Below are positions 1 to 9,339 of a DNA stretch of 38,279 nucleotides, piece by piece; position 1 is the first letter of the stretch; every line of letters begins with the position of its first letter. Position numbers and translations under genes: made by a program. The notes below the pieces were generated by a model. The model did no database searches. It was not told the origin of the DNA and worked only from the letters and a program-made list of their open reading frames with translations. Source of the DNA: Spirirestis rafaelensis WJT71-NPBG6 (GTDB lineage: Bacteria > Cyanobacteriota > Cyanobacteriia > Cyanobacteriales > Nostocaceae); contig JAHHID010000072.1 in assembly GCA_019359015.1 (NCBI GenBank), positions 1 through 38,279 of the forward strand, in the 5' to 3' direction.

Positions 1-199
1 GGCTTTATTTCAACGTTGCAAAGTGATATCTGATAACCACGACCTAATCCGTGGTCTAACTTATTACCATTGGTGGCCGCTAACAAATAGAAGTTTTACT
101 ACGTGCATTTAACCGGATTTGATATTACTTGTCTGTGAACTATATATACGAAGTAGCTTATAACTACAGAAAAGAGAAAATCTTTGTCCCAATTAGGTA

Positions 200-2410
200 A
201 TGGGAATGAGTAAGCAGCTAGGCAAGCATTTTGTTAAATTATTCTTTAGACACAAAGAACCGCTTAGTCGAAAATACAGGGAATTGATTACTGCCTTCTG
301 CGTTGCAGTCTGCATCTTAATTTTGCGGTCTTTAGGGTTATTGCAATCCTTAGAATGGGCAGCTTTGGATCAATTTTTCCGCTTACGTCCAAATGAAGCG
401 CTAGAAAATCGTATAACTATTGTAGCGATTGATGAAGCTTCTTTGCGCCAAGTAAGTTCTTGGCCTATTCCAGATAGGGTGATTGCAGAACTGTTAGAGA
501 AATTAAAAGTCCACAAACCACGTGCTATTGGTTTAGATATATATCGAGATTTGCCAGTTGAGCCAGGACATTATAATCTAGTTGAGGCTTATAAGTCGAT
601 GCCAAACTTAGTAGGCATTGAACTATTGGGACATAATAAAAATACTATTGTTTCAGCGCCACGGGAACTAAGCGATCGCGATCAAGTTGGTTTTAATAAT
701 GTGGTATTTGATGGTGATGGCAAAGTACGTCGGAGCTTGTTGTATTGGCACGACATCAATCGTAAATTACATCAAAGTTTTGCATTGAAGCTGGCTTTAC
801 TATATTTAAAGAACGAGGGTATTACTCCCAAGAAAGCAACCAGCAATCATAAGTATTTACAGTTGGCTAAGGCAGTATTTCATCGTTTTGAACCAAATTA
901 TGGTGCCTATATAGAAGCTGATGCTAGAGGCTACCAAATTTTATCTAACTTTCCCAAACCAGCCTGCAAAAACTTAGAAGTAAAATCCTGCCCTTTTCGT
1001 CAGGTTTCTCTGATAGATGTGCTAGCTAACAAAGTGCCAAAAGATTGGATTAGCGATTCGATTGTGCTAATTGGTTCAACTGCGCCCAGTCTCCCAGATT
1101 ATGTATTAATACCATACTCCAGCCGTTTGATGGGGGCGGTAAAGCCTGTAGCTGGCATCGAATTACAAGCCTATTTTATCAGTGAGTTAATTACAGCTGC
1201 TCTGGAAGGAAGACCTTTACTAAAAGTTTGGTCTGATGAAGTCGAATGGTTGTGGATTTTCGCCTGGGCTTATTTTGGAGTGGCAACGAGGCAGCGAATA
1301 CAACGCCCTAGTATTAGTGCCTTAAGTATAGTTTTTTGTTGTTTGCTGCTAACTGGTTATGCTTATGTTGCTTTTCTTGATGGTTGGTGGATACCAATCT
1401 TACCTGGGTTGCTAACCTTTTGCGGTTCAGCTGTTGTGCTGACTTATCAAATAGCCCACATGCAAGAAGAGCTAAAACGCTCTAAAGAATTTTTACGTCA
1501 AGTGATTAATACGATTCCTGACCCAATTTTTGTCAAAAATGAAAAACATCAATGGATTGTTTTAAATGAGGCTTATTGTCAATTCCTGGGTTATCCGAAA
1601 ACGATGTTAATTGAAAAGTCAGATTATGACTTTTTCCCCAAACATGAAGCTGATGTTTTTCGCCGACAAGATAATTTAGTGCTTTGGAGTAAAAAACCCC
1701 AAGAAAATGAAGAAGAATTTACTGATGCTGTTGGTAAGACTCATCTAATTGCTACTAAGCGATCGCTTCACAAAGATACCGCCGGTAATTTCTATTTAGT
1801 TGGTGTCATCCGCGATATTACGGAACGCAAGTTGATGGAAGAACAACTCAAGGACACTGCTGATAAGTTATCCCGCTCTAACAATGAATTAAAACGCAAA
1901 GAAGACCAGATGCGTTATCTTGCCTATCACGATCCGCTCACTGGTCTAGCCAATCGCAAATATTTCACCGAACAACTTCAGGAGTCGCTAGAGTGGGCGC
2001 AAAACAACGATTTGTTACTAGCACTGCTGTTTATTGATTTAGATGGCTTTAAGCAAGTTAATGATACTTTAGGACACGATATAGGCGATCGCCTGTTGGT
2101 AACGATTGCCCAGCGACTCAAGAACTCTTTGCGCGGCACTGATACCGTTTCCCGTTTGGGTGGCGATGAATTTACAGTCATTTTACGCGCAATTCCCAGT
2201 ATGAAAGTTGCAGCAAGAGTCGCCGAAAAAATTCTCAGAACCATTACCGAGCCAATTGTTTTCGACAAATATACTACCAAAGTCTCCGCCAGTATTGGCA
2301 TCAGTATCTATCCAATTAACAGCCACGACTGCGAAACCTTACTTAAACAAGCAGATACTGCGATGTATCGTGCCAAGCATTTAGGTAAAAACCGATATGA
2401 ATTTGTTTGA
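200..2410 (+). CDS. CHASE2-PAS-GGDEF membrane diguanylate cyclase
   Basis: This 736-residue protein is a membrane sensor that makes cyclic-di-GMP. Residues about 30-50 form a first membrane segment, followed by an extracytoplasmic CHASE2 sensor (about 55-340, with the typical 'ITIVAIDE' start). A cluster of membrane helices follows (about 350-420), then a PAS domain (about 430-545, 'IPDPIFVKNE') and a GGDEF domain (about 570-736). The active-site GGDEF is intact at 654-658, and an RxxD inhibitory site (RGTD, 645-648) lies five residues before it, so an active, product-inhibited cyclase is expected. There is no EAL domain. The start could be the ATG at 200 or at 206; the sequence before both is only weakly SD-like. 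The sensed signal is unknown. Confidence 0.93.
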   Translation: MGMSKQLGKHFVKLFFRHKEPLSRKYRELITAFCVAVCILILRSLGLLQSLEWAALDQFFRLRPNEALENRITIVAIDEASLRQVSSWPIPDRVIAELLEKLKVHKPRAIGLDIYRDLPVEPGHYNLVEAYKSMPNLVGIELLGHNKNTIVSAPRELSDRDQVGFNNVVFDGDGKVRRSLLYWHDINRKLHQSFALKLALLYLKNEGITPKKATSNHKYLQLAKAVFHRFEPNYGAYIEADARGYQILSNFPKPACKNLEVKSCPFRQVSLIDVLANKVPKDWISDSIVLIGSTAPSLPDYVLIPYSSRLMGAVKPVAGIELQAYFISELITAALEGRPLLKVWSDEVEWLWIFAWAYFGVATRQRIQRPSISALSIVFCCLLLTGYAYVAFLDGWWIPILPGLLTFCGSAVVLTYQIAHMQEELKRSKEFLRQVINTIPDPIFVKNEKHQWIVLNEAYCQFLGYPKTMLIEKSDYDFFPKHEADVFRRQDNLVLWSKKPQENEEEFTDAVGKTHLIATKRSLHKDTAGNFYLVGVIRDITERKLMEEQLKDTADKLSRSNNELKRKEDQMRYLAYHDPLTGLANRKYFTEQLQESLEWAQNNDLLLALLFIDLDGFKQVNDTLGHDIGDRLLVTIAQRLKNSLRGTDTVSRLGGDEFTVILRAIPSMKVAARVAEKILRTITEPIVFDKYTTKVSASIGISIYPINSHDCETLLKQADTAMYRAKHLGKNRYEFV

Positions 2411-2460
2411 ACTCTTTAGGTCGAAAGCAAGCCTATGCCGTCTATTCGTAAGCAGCGAAT

Positions 2461-2612
2461 ATTGAGATCTGGACATTTTATTACTTGTAAGTGCCTGAAG
2501 GAGTACGCGCTTCGCTACCGCTTGCTCTTGATGGTCAGTCAGCAAGACGCGGGAAACCCTCCTGAGCTTGCTGGACTCACCGCGCTGCTTCGCCACGGCA
2601 CTGGTTTGCTCG
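2461..2612. repeat. Interspersed GC-richer repeat, cyanobacterial intergenic type
   Basis: This stretch is more GC-rich than its AT-rich surroundings. It shares words such as 'GGACTCACCGC' and 'CACGGCACTGG' with repeats near 15060, 22630 and 23270. Short ORFs across it are translations of the repeat and are not genes. Confidence 0.55.
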
Positions 2613-2629
2613 TTCATGTCCAAATAGGT

Positions 2630-2758
2630 GAACCTATCCCACTATTCTAAAAATCCCTACTTCTTTTCGTAAAATGTGCTTGAAAACCTTGATTTTTCGT
2701 TTTTAGTTCTCAATCAGCTTAAGTTTGGTAGCACAAATCTTATTAGTGGGATAGGTTC
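2630..2758. mobile_element. Candidate 129-bp MITE with 15-bp terminal inverted repeats
   Basis: Perfect 15-bp inverted repeats (GAACCTATCCCACTA at 2630-2644 and its complement at 2744-2758) bound an AT-rich core with no coding capacity. The size and layout suit a miniature inverted-repeat element. I could not define a target duplication, so a structured intergenic repeat is an alternative. The rest of the 2759-3170 spacer is AT-rich and shows nothing I recognise. Confidence 0.45.
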
Positions 2759-3208
2759 GCGCAATAAGTATTTTTATGTATATTTACTTAATATTGTTTA
2801 AAAAATCTTTTAAATTAACTTCTCTTGAGAAATAAATACTTAAGAGTAAACTGCAATTTGGGCAAAATTTACCTGGAAATTCCCTTATCTCCACTATTTT
2901 AAAATGCTCACTTTTAGATATATTTGGGCAATTTTGTCAATTTTTTCGAGTTTTCGTTAGATTCAATAATATTTTTTCAAAAAAATATTTTAAGTAAGTA
3001 ATAGAGCAAAAATATACATATATAACTTATGGCTGATGTCAAAAGTAGGATTTTTACAATATTTATTAAGTATTAAGAATAATTAAAGTTGAAGGAGTCA
3101 CGTACTGGGGATCGCTTTTTATTTACACATAGCAAATAAAAATTTAGTTATTTACCGAAAAAATTAATCAGAGTATTGAAGATAATTAAACAACAGGAAT
3201 CAATCAAA

Positions 3209-3475
3209 ATGCAAGGGAATTTACTGAGACAAATAGAAACAAGTTTGAGAATTGCTACTACTGTAGTATTTTGTATAGGCTCTGCCTTGATAATGCCTAA
3301 AATTGCCGAGGCAACAGGAGTTTTGAGCAGCTTGGCTGCTGATAGTATTAGGGTGCAGAAAAGCAATTTGGAGAGATTAAATAGTACAAATTTAAACTCT
3401 CAATTAAGTAGCGATACTTACGAACCTCCAAATAATGGTAGTCCTGATAGTCAACATGGTACTGGCACACGTTAA
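3209..3475 (+). CDS. Small exported or membrane-anchored protein with C-terminal PPxxGxPxxxxGxGTR motif
   Basis: I do not recognise this 88-residue protein as a named gene. The ATG at 3209 is preferred over the TTG at 3176 because an AGGA box lies about ten bases upstream. Residues about 14-34 are hydrophobic and end near 'AEA', like a signal peptide or anchor. The last 17 residues contain PP..G.P....G.GTR, which from memory resembles the N-terminal motif of secreted cyanobacterial DUF928-type proteins, but here it stands alone at the C terminus. It is monocistronic, followed by the convergent nadB. The function is unknown; a secreted peptide is one possibility. Confidence 0.6.
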   Translation: MQGNLLRQIETSLRIATTVVFCIGSALIMPKIAEATGVLSSLAADSIRVQKSNLERLNSTNLNSQLSSDTYEPPNNGSPDSQHGTGTR

Positions 3476-3571
3476 GAAATAAATAATTTACAAAATTTAA
3501 ATATTAAGTTGATAAATAGGCAGGCGTAAATAAAGATAAGTTGTTTTTTTATATACTTCATGCCCATTCTT

Positions 3572-5272
3572 CTATACTAAAAATTGTGAATTGCTAATAA
3601 TCGGACTTTTGCTCCAGTAGTGTTTTTGTACTAGTGTATGTGCCTGCCAATCAGAAGCGGTTTGAGGATGATCTAAACGGAAGTGTCCACCACGACTTTC
3701 GGTTCTAAAAGCAGCACTTTTAAGAATTAAATAAGCTACATCTAATAAATTCCGGGTTTCTGCCCAGAGTCGCAACTGCCTTTCAACGTCGGGTAAAGTG
3801 AAACTAGCTGGTTGTGTTGGACGTAATCTAAGTAAAAATTGAGTCAGTTTCAAAGTAGCAAAATCTTGTTGCCAGGATTCAATAGTAGCGATCGCTTTTT
3901 TTAAACTTTCTTCTTGACGACAAATACCAGCACTTTCCCACACTAAACGCGGTAACTTCTGTCGTAATTCTTCTAGCTGTGCTTCTTCGTTATTCCACTC
4001 ACCTTCAGAAAGGATAAACTCAGAAGGATAAAGTGTAAATTCAGATTCTTTCCCTTTATCGGTCTGACTTGTGACTTCTGACTTCAGATTAGCCATCTGT
4101 GCGCCAAACACAATACATTCGAGCAGGGAATTACTTGCCAGACGATTCGCGCCATGTACACCAGTACTCGCAGTTTCCCCCACCGCATACAAACCGGGAA
4201 TATTTGTCTGATTCATCAGATCCGTAAGAATACCACCCATCCAGTAATGAGCAGCTGGTGCAACCGGAATTGGTTGCGAGAAGACATCAATGCCCCAATG
4301 CTGACAAACTTTAACAATGTTGGGGAAGCGGTAACGAATCTTGTCAGGAGGGATGGGACGCATATCTAACCATACATGAGCCGTGGCAAGGTCGCTAGAA
4401 GTGGCTTGCAAGTGGCTAAAAATGGCTCGACTGACGACATCTCTAGGAGCAAGTTCACCAGCTGGGTGGTAGTCAAAAGCAAAGCGCCGTCCTTCATTAT
4501 CAACCAAGTGTGCGCCTTCGCCGCGCACAGCTTCACTAATGAGAAAGCGATCGGCACCAAGTTTAGTTAAAGCAGTCGGGTGAAATTGGACAAATTCCAA
4601 GTCTCGCAAAATTGCTCCAGCACGCCAAGCGATCGCTACTCCATCGCCGGTACTCACCGCTGGGTTAGTGGTTTGGGCAAAAACTTGACCACCACCACCA
4701 GTTGCCAAAACTACTGCGTCGGCTCGTATCCAGGTAATTTTACCTTGATAAAACAGACTAATTCCCTGACATGTTCCGCTTTCGGGTTCCAGCCACAACG
4801 ATAGCGCCAAAGCTTGCTGAATTACTTGAATATTCGGGCGTCGCAATACTTGAGCGGTGAGGGTGGTAGTTACTTCTCTACCTGTAGTGTCGGCAGCGTG
4901 AAGAACCCGATGCCGAGAATGGGCAGCTTCTAAAGTTAAAGCTAACTCGCTATTATGACGGTCAAAAGCTACTCCCAGATTTACTAAAGATTGAATACAA
5001 CTTTTGGCGTGTTCGGCGAGGAATTCCACTGCTTTTGGATCGCATAAACCGGCACCTGCGCGTAAAGTATCTTCAATGTGCAGGTAAGCAGAATCTTCCG
5101 GAGCGATCGCCGCAGCAATACCTCCTTGTGCCCAATCACTAGCGGACAAAGAAACAGTTTCTTTAGTAATCAAACCGACTTGTAAGTGCTCTGGCAAACA
5201 AAGCGCCGTGTATAGTCCAGCAGCACCAGCACCGACTACTAAGACATCAAATTGGCTGTTGATATTTAGCAA
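3572..5272 (-). CDS. nadB: L-aspartate oxidase
   Basis: This 566-residue cytosolic flavoenzyme oxidises L-aspartate to iminoaspartate, the first step of de novo NAD synthesis. The N terminus carries the FAD dinucleotide-binding motif (VGAGAAG, about residue 12). Family landmarks include 'FVQFHPTAL', 'ISEAVRGEGAHLV', the substrate-site region 'YWMGGI' and 'GETASTGVHGANRLASNSLLE'. The C-terminal helical domain is present and the length is normal. The start is a TTG at 5272 just before the FAD motif; no better ATG is visible. It lies downstream of psbU on the same strand, separated by about 170 bp of tandem repeats, so co-transcription is possible but not required. Confidence 0.95.
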   Translation of the reverse strand: MLNINSQFDVLVVGAGAAGLYTALCLPEHLQVGLITKETVSLSASDWAQGGIAAAIAPEDSAYLHIEDTLRAGAGLCDPKAVEFLAEHAKSCIQSLVNLGVAFDRHNSELALTLEAAHSRHRVLHAADTTGREVTTTLTAQVLRRPNIQVIQQALALSLWLEPESGTCQGISLFYQGKITWIRADAVVLATGGGGQVFAQTTNPAVSTGDGVAIAWRAGAILRDLEFVQFHPTALTKLGADRFLISEAVRGEGAHLVDNEGRRFAFDYHPAGELAPRDVVSRAIFSHLQATSSDLATAHVWLDMRPIPPDKIRYRFPNIVKVCQHWGIDVFSQPIPVAPAAHYWMGGILTDLMNQTNIPGLYAVGETASTGVHGANRLASNSLLECIVFGAQMANLKSEVTSQTDKGKESEFTLYPSEFILSEGEWNNEEAQLEELRQKLPRLVWESAGICRQEESLKKAIATIESWQQDFATLKLTQFLLRLRPTQPASFTLPDVERQLRLWAETRNLLDVAYLILKSAAFRTESRGGHFRLDHPQTASDWQAHTLVQKHYWSKSPIISNSQFLV

Positions 5273-5280
5273 TGGACAAG

Positions 5281-5425
5281 ATTGGGGGAGTGGGGAATGC
5301 GGGAGTGGGGGATGGGGTGATGGGGAGAGGGGGGATGGGGGGATGGGGAGAGGGGGAGAGGGGAGGAAAAGAATTGCTCTTTTTGTCTTTGTGTCTCCTT
5401 GTCTCCTTGTCTCCTTATCTCCAGT
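5281..5425. repeat. Short tandem repeats (G-rich heptamer-like and GTCTCCTT units)
   Basis: The psbU-nadB spacer is built of degenerate 'TGGGGGA/GAGGGGGA' units (about 5281-5370), followed by three copies of 'GTCTCCTT' and a diverged one (about 5393-5420). Such short tandem repeats are common in Nostocales spacers. ORFs through them are not genes. Confidence 0.75.
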
Positions 5426-5441
5426 CCCCAGTCCCTAGTCC

Positions 5442-5882
5442 CTATCTGTAGATGCCGTTGTTAAAGCGATCGTCTCCTTCGTTGAAGGCAGGTTCCTGAT
5501 CGGTCACGGTAAAGTGATCTAGGTTGGCTTGCAGGATTTGTTTTTGGCGATCGCTTAATCCGGGAATGTTTAACACATCATCTAGCTGCTGGTAAGGAGC
5601 ATTTTCGATGATTTTCCTAGCGAGGGTAGGATACAGTCCTGGATATTGCTGAAAAGCTCGCACGTTGGTGTTATTTAAGTCAACTTTTTTCCCAAATTCT
5701 GTTGCTAGTTTTTGGTCTGCCTTATTTTGCGTTGGTTGAAAGAACTCAACTGCAAGAACTGGCACAAATTGCAAACTGACACCATTGATATTGCTAGCTT
5801 GGGCTATCTGAGTTGTTCCCAACCATCCCCAGCAGCCAAGCAACAAGCTAAACACTGTTAATAAACGCACCAATTTTTTCAC
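5442..5882 (-). CDS. psbU: Photosystem II extrinsic 12-kDa protein PsbU
   Basis: This 146-residue precursor is a lumenal extrinsic subunit that stabilises the oxygen-evolving complex of photosystem II. Residues 1 to about 29 form a signal peptide ending 'AQA', for thylakoid lumen export. The mature part shows the PsbU signature: '[11 protein letters not shown]', '[17 protein letters not shown]', 'DVLNIPGL' and the C-terminal 'FNNGIYR', with the double helix-hairpin-helix-like fold of the family. The start is GTG at 5882 with a GAGAGG box about ten bases upstream. About 295 bp of upstream sequence (5883-6177) holds its promoter region; I see no defined motif there beyond a HIP1-like site near 5938. 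Confidence 0.95.
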   Translation of the reverse strand: MKKLVRLLTVFSLLLGCWGWLGTTQIAQASNINGVSLQFVPVLAVEFFQPTQNKADQKLATEFGKKVDLNNTNVRAFQQYPGLYPTLARKIIENAPYQQLDDVLNIPGLSDRQKQILQANLDHFTVTDQEPAFNEGDDRFNNGIYR

Positions 5883-6177
5883 AATTTTTTACCTCTCCAT
5901 CAAACTGAAATAAAAGTTTTAAGCTCAGAGCACGAGCGCGATCGCTCGTCATTCGTCACAGAACGACAAAAGACATCGTCTGAGAAGCTCATAACTTAAT
6001 CAACACAGCAGTCATCAGAAACTAATATACAGCGTATTAATATCCACAATATTTACTGCTACTGCCGTTGGTTGTACTTTTACTAAAAATTATCAAAGAA
6101 GAAAGCAAAAATACTTATTATTTTTGGCTTGGTGGAACACCGATGAATGGGAGCGCATAAACGCATCAAGCAAAGCT

Positions 6178-6918
6178 TTAACGCCCAAAAAGTAAGCCTC
6201 CATTAACGTTCAGCACTTCACCCGTGATAAATGAGGCTTTTTGTGAAGATAAAAATAGAACAGCTGCCACAACATCCCCAACATTCCCAGATCGACCTAC
6301 AGGGGTTTGCTTGACTATTGACTGAACGATTTCTTCAGACCACTCGTTGGTAATAGCGGTGTTTTCTATGTAACCAGGAGCAACAGCATTAACCGTAATT
6401 CCTTGGGGACTGAGTTCGCGTGCAAGAGCATAGGTTAATCCATGTACGCCCGCTTTGGCTGAGGCATAGGCTAAATAACCCGGTCGGTTTCCTCCCGTAA
6501 ATGCAGCATTAGTGCTGATGTTAATTATGCAACCTCCCGGTCTGGTCAAATGAGGAGCAACCGCCATTGCCATCAGAAAAGTACCTTTGAGATTAGTGTT
6601 TATCACCTCATCCCAAAGTTGTTCGGCTTCGTCTAACGGCGTACTGGTTGTCACCCAACGCGGAAAGCCTGCGGTGTTGATTAACACATCAATATTGCCG
6701 TATTCCTGAACAATAGAACTAACAACCTCAGTGATTTCGTTTCCCTTGCTGACATCTGCTTGATGCCACACGCAATTGAAACCAATTGCTTGAGCTGTAG
6801 ATTTAAGCTTTTCTTTATTTCGTCCAATAATTACAACATGAGCATCTTCTTTAACAAAACCTTCCGCAATGCCACGTCCGATGCCACTACTGCCACCTGT
6901 GATGATTACGACTCGCAT
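6178..6918 (-). CDS. SDR-family oxidoreductase (FabG-like)
   Basis: This 246-residue classical short-chain dehydrogenase has the NAD(P)-binding TGxxxGxG motif at the N terminus ('TGGSSGIGRG') and a conserved 'NTAG'-like stretch ('INTAGF'). The catalytic Ser region ('INISTNAAF') and the YxxxK pair ('YASAK') follow. The C-terminal 'GEVLNVNGG' is typical of FabG-like enzymes. The substrate cannot be read from sequence. Only 33 bp separate its start from the end of the upstream DUF3120 gene on the same strand, so the two may be co-transcribed. Confidence 0.9.
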   Translation of the reverse strand: MRVVIITGGSSGIGRGIAEGFVKEDAHVVIIGRNKEKLKSTAQAIGFNCVWHQADVSKGNEITEVVSSIVQEYGNIDVLINTAGFPRWVTTSTPLDEAEQLWDEVINTNLKGTFLMAMAVAPHLTRPGGCIINISTNAAFTGGNRPGYLAYASAKAGVHGLTYALARELSPQGITVNAVAPGYIENTAITNEWSEEIVQSIVKQTPVGRSGNVGDVVAAVLFLSSQKASFITGEVLNVNGGLLFGR

Positions 6919-6951
6919 ATTATGACTGCTTTTGTTAAAGATTTTTCATGT

Positions 6952-7725
6952 TTAAGACGCAACGGCAGCTAGCAGAAATAAGCTATCTACCAAAATTGTA
7001 CTCAGCACGGCTCCACTAAAAGCGTACCAATGCCGTTGCTGTTTAATTAAAGGCAAAACGCCAGCACTCAACAAAATTACGGCGAGAATTAGCGCCCAAG
7101 TTTCTCCCCAAGGTGTTTGTACTTGCGCCACAGCACTATGTAATATTGGTGATGCTAAATCTGGTTCGACACGCATAATTTGCCGCCAATAGGGCATTAA
7201 GTCTACCAGGTAAAAATACACGTCGGTTAAAGCTGTACCCAGTAAAGAACCAAAATAAAACCAGTTACCGACTTTGCCCCAATTCCGCATTAAGCACCAA
7301 CAAGCAAATGGTAGCCCGATTGACTCTACTGGCAAATGCCATAACGGTTCCCAACGCAACCAGCCCCAATAAATTGAACCGGCTAACCAACTCCAGCTGA
7401 ACCCTAGTAGTAAATCTCCCCAAACATAAGTTGCGGAATTTGACATTAATCTAAAACTCAGCCAAACCCAAAATCCTGTTAATACAAAACTTAATAAAGG
7501 TAGCGATCGCACTAATGGTGCTTCGATAAACACTGGCACAGATACTAAAAATACCGCCGCTGTAAACACTAACCAATTTTGGCGAGACGATACCATTACC
7601 GTAAATGAGGGACTCAAAGACAGTACTGTCTCTAACTCCTCTCGGCTTTTTTGCACCGTTTCGGTCTCTAATGCGTCAATTGCGGGGGTAGAAGCCGCGT
7701 AAGAAGACAATGTATTGTTAATCAA
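6952..7725 (-). CDS. DUF3120 family membrane protein
   Basis: This polytopic membrane protein of up to 257 residues belongs to the cyanobacterium-restricted DUF3120 family, as judged by recall of the 'SRQNWLVF' to 'LVDSLFLLAAVA' conserved block. At least five hydrophobic helices are visible between residues 50 and 255. The longest frame starts at a TTG (7725). The conserved part begins around residue 47, so an ATG at 7596 (residue 44) is a plausible true start, and the first 43 residues look like a low-complexity leader. The function is unknown. The position 33 bp ahead of the SDR gene suggests an operon. Confidence 0.85.
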   Translation of the reverse strand: MINNTLSSYAASTPAIDALETETVQKSREELETVLSLSPSFTVMVSSRQNWLVFTAAVFLVSVPVFIEAPLVRSLPLLSFVLTGFWVWLSFRLMSNSATYVWGDLLLGFSWSWLAGSIYWGWLRWEPLWHLPVESIGLPFACWCLMRNWGKVGNWFYFGSLLGTALTDVYFYLVDLMPYWRQIMRVEPDLASPILHSAVAQVQTPWGETWALILAVILLSAGVLPLIKQQRHWYAFSGAVLSTILVDSLFLLAAVAS

Positions 7726-8275
7726 AGTTTTTAATATTGTTTACTTAACTTTATATTATTTAAGATATCACAACAATAAATCCCCTAGGGGGGCATATTT
7801 ATTTTACTTTAATTTTAATTGGGTAAAATTATCTGACCCGGACACAAGGACAACAACTGCGTAAAGTTGGATAATTCGGTAAGTTTACGCAGGTAATATG
7901 GGAATCTGGTTAATGGATATTTGTGTAGTATGGGTTGGCATATGTAGTAGCAATCCTGGGCGCAAACGCGATCGCGCTATTGAAACAGCAATGAGCGCAA
8001 AATTATACAAAAACGAACCGCACTCTTAAACACATAAGCCAGTGCCTTGGTTATTTTCCCTCTTGTTCGTTATTTTCTTTTGCTTGGGCTGCATCGCTGC
8101 CGATAAACTTGTAGCAACTTGCGCGGCACAAAATTTGGGAGAGTTTTTGTGTAAGTCCTATGAAAAATACTTAATAGCCCAAAGTCAACCGTCCAAAGTC
8201 AACAATCCAAAGTGCAGGTTTTTTCACTATTGACTATTGACTGTTGACTCTTAACCTTTAATTTTTGACTATCCG
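7726..8275. other. Intergenic region between DUF3120 and uppP
   Basis: This 550-bp spacer has no gene I trust. It contains a C/G run 'CCCCTAGGGGGG' (about 7783), a HIP1-like site near 7970 and, at 8180-8260, repeated 'AAAGTCAAC' and 'TTGACTATTGACTGTTGAC' units of the kind common in cyanobacterial spacers. A weak 63-codon frame (8042-8233, GTG start) ends inside those repeats and is discussed under rejected items. Confidence 0.5.
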
Positions 8276-9235
8276 ATGCTATCAAAACGTCAATTATTTG
8301 TTCTTTTAAGTGCAGTATCCGCTTTCACCTCGGTTGCAGCATTCCCGCTCAAAGTTATTAGCACCCAACCGAATCCAACAGCATCCGGGGTGCAACAAAT
8401 GAATATCTTTCAAGCGATTGTTTTAGGCTTTGTGCAAGGAATGACTGAATTCTTACCTATCAGTAGTACAGCACATTTAAAAGTCGTCCCCGTGGCACTT
8501 GGTTGGGGTGATCCGGGGGTAGCTTTTACTGCCGTAATTCAACTCGGTAGCATCGCTGCCGTTGTGTCGTATTTTTGGCAGGATCTGGTGCGAATTATCA
8601 AAGGGACGAGAAGAGCGATCGCTCTTAAAGATTACAATGACTTTGACTTTCGCCTAAGTTTGGGAATTGTCTTGGGAACAGTGCCGATCGTCTTCTTTGG
8701 ACTTTTGATTAAAAACCTTATTCCCGATTTTGATAATTCACCCATCAGAAGCTTATCAGCGATCGCTGTTGCCTCTATTGCTATGTCAATATTACTGGGA
8801 GTAGCGGAAAAATTAGGCAAGCGCCAACGCGACTTTGAGAAAGTCACTATGGCAGATGGTTTATTGATGGGTTTAGCGCAGTCTCTATCATTAATTCCTG
8901 GGGTGTCTCGTTCTGGTTCTACCTTAACAGCAGGACTATTTATGGGATTAGAAAGAGAGACAGCGGCAAGATTTTCCTTTTTGTTAGGGATTCCAGCCAT
9001 TACCCTTGCTGGATTAGTTGAGTTAAAAGATCTTCTCTCAGTAGGGTTAAGTGCTGCTGCGATAGTTCCTTTAGTCGCTGGGGTAATTTCCGCTGGCGTA
9101 TTTTCATATATAGCGATCGCCGGGTTGTTGCGCTTCCTAAAAACTCAAAGCACATGGGTGTTTATTTGGTATCGCTTGGCATTTGGGATAGCAATCTTGA
9201 GTGCGATCGCTGCTGGAATTTTGAAAAATAGTTAA
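8276..9235 (+). CDS. uppP: Undecaprenyl-diphosphate phosphatase (BacA/UppP)
   Basis: This integral membrane enzyme dephosphorylates undecaprenyl-PP to recycle the lipid carrier for peptidoglycan and other envelope glycans. Both family signatures are intact: 'QGMTEFLPISSTAHL' near residue 55 and 'PGVSRSGSTLTAG' near residue 205. About eight hydrophobic helices are present. The frame from 8276 encodes 319 residues with a 41-residue N-terminal hydrophobic extension that resembles an extra signal or helix. A start at ATG 8399 would give the usual length of about 278 residues. The downstream palindromes at 9242-9274 may end transcription. Confidence 0.94.
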   Translation: MLSKRQLFVLLSAVSAFTSVAAFPLKVISTQPNPTASGVQQMNIFQAIVLGFVQGMTEFLPISSTAHLKVVPVALGWGDPGVAFTAVIQLGSIAAVVSYFWQDLVRIIKGTRRAIALKDYNDFDFRLSLGIVLGTVPIVFFGLLIKNLIPDFDNSPIRSLSAIAVASIAMSILLGVAEKLGKRQRDFEKVTMADGLLMGLAQSLSLIPGVSRSGSTLTAGLFMGLERETAARFSFLLGIPAITLAGLVELKDLLSVGLSAAAIVPLVAGVISAGVFSYIAIAGLLRFLKTQSTWVFIWYRLAFGIAILSAIAAGILKNS

Positions 9236-9241
9236 TAACAG

Positions 9242-9274
9242 TTGTAGAGACGCTTGGGTATCGCGTCTCTACAA
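9242..9274. repeat. 12-bp stem inverted repeat (possible terminator or REP-like)
   Basis: TTGTAGAGACGC (9242-9253) pairs perfectly with 9263-9274 around a 9-nt loop, seven bases after the uppP stop. There is no long T-run, so it may be a REP-like dispersed palindrome rather than a classical terminator. Confidence 0.7.
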
Positions 9275-9339
9275 AAGCAGCGGAGTGAGGAGTTAAGACG
9301 AGTAAATAGTTAAAATATTTTTGCTGACAACATAACTTC

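Noticed and set aside
2435-2650. Short frames on both strands after the GGDEF gene
   Set aside because: They lie wholly within an interspersed repeat and one MITE end; the composition is that of repeats, not of genes.
8042-8233. 63-codon GTG-start frame with a hydrophobic N terminus
   Set aside because: Its C-terminal third is translated spacer repeat ('AAAGTCAAC' units), there is no ribosome-binding site, and nothing about it is recognised.
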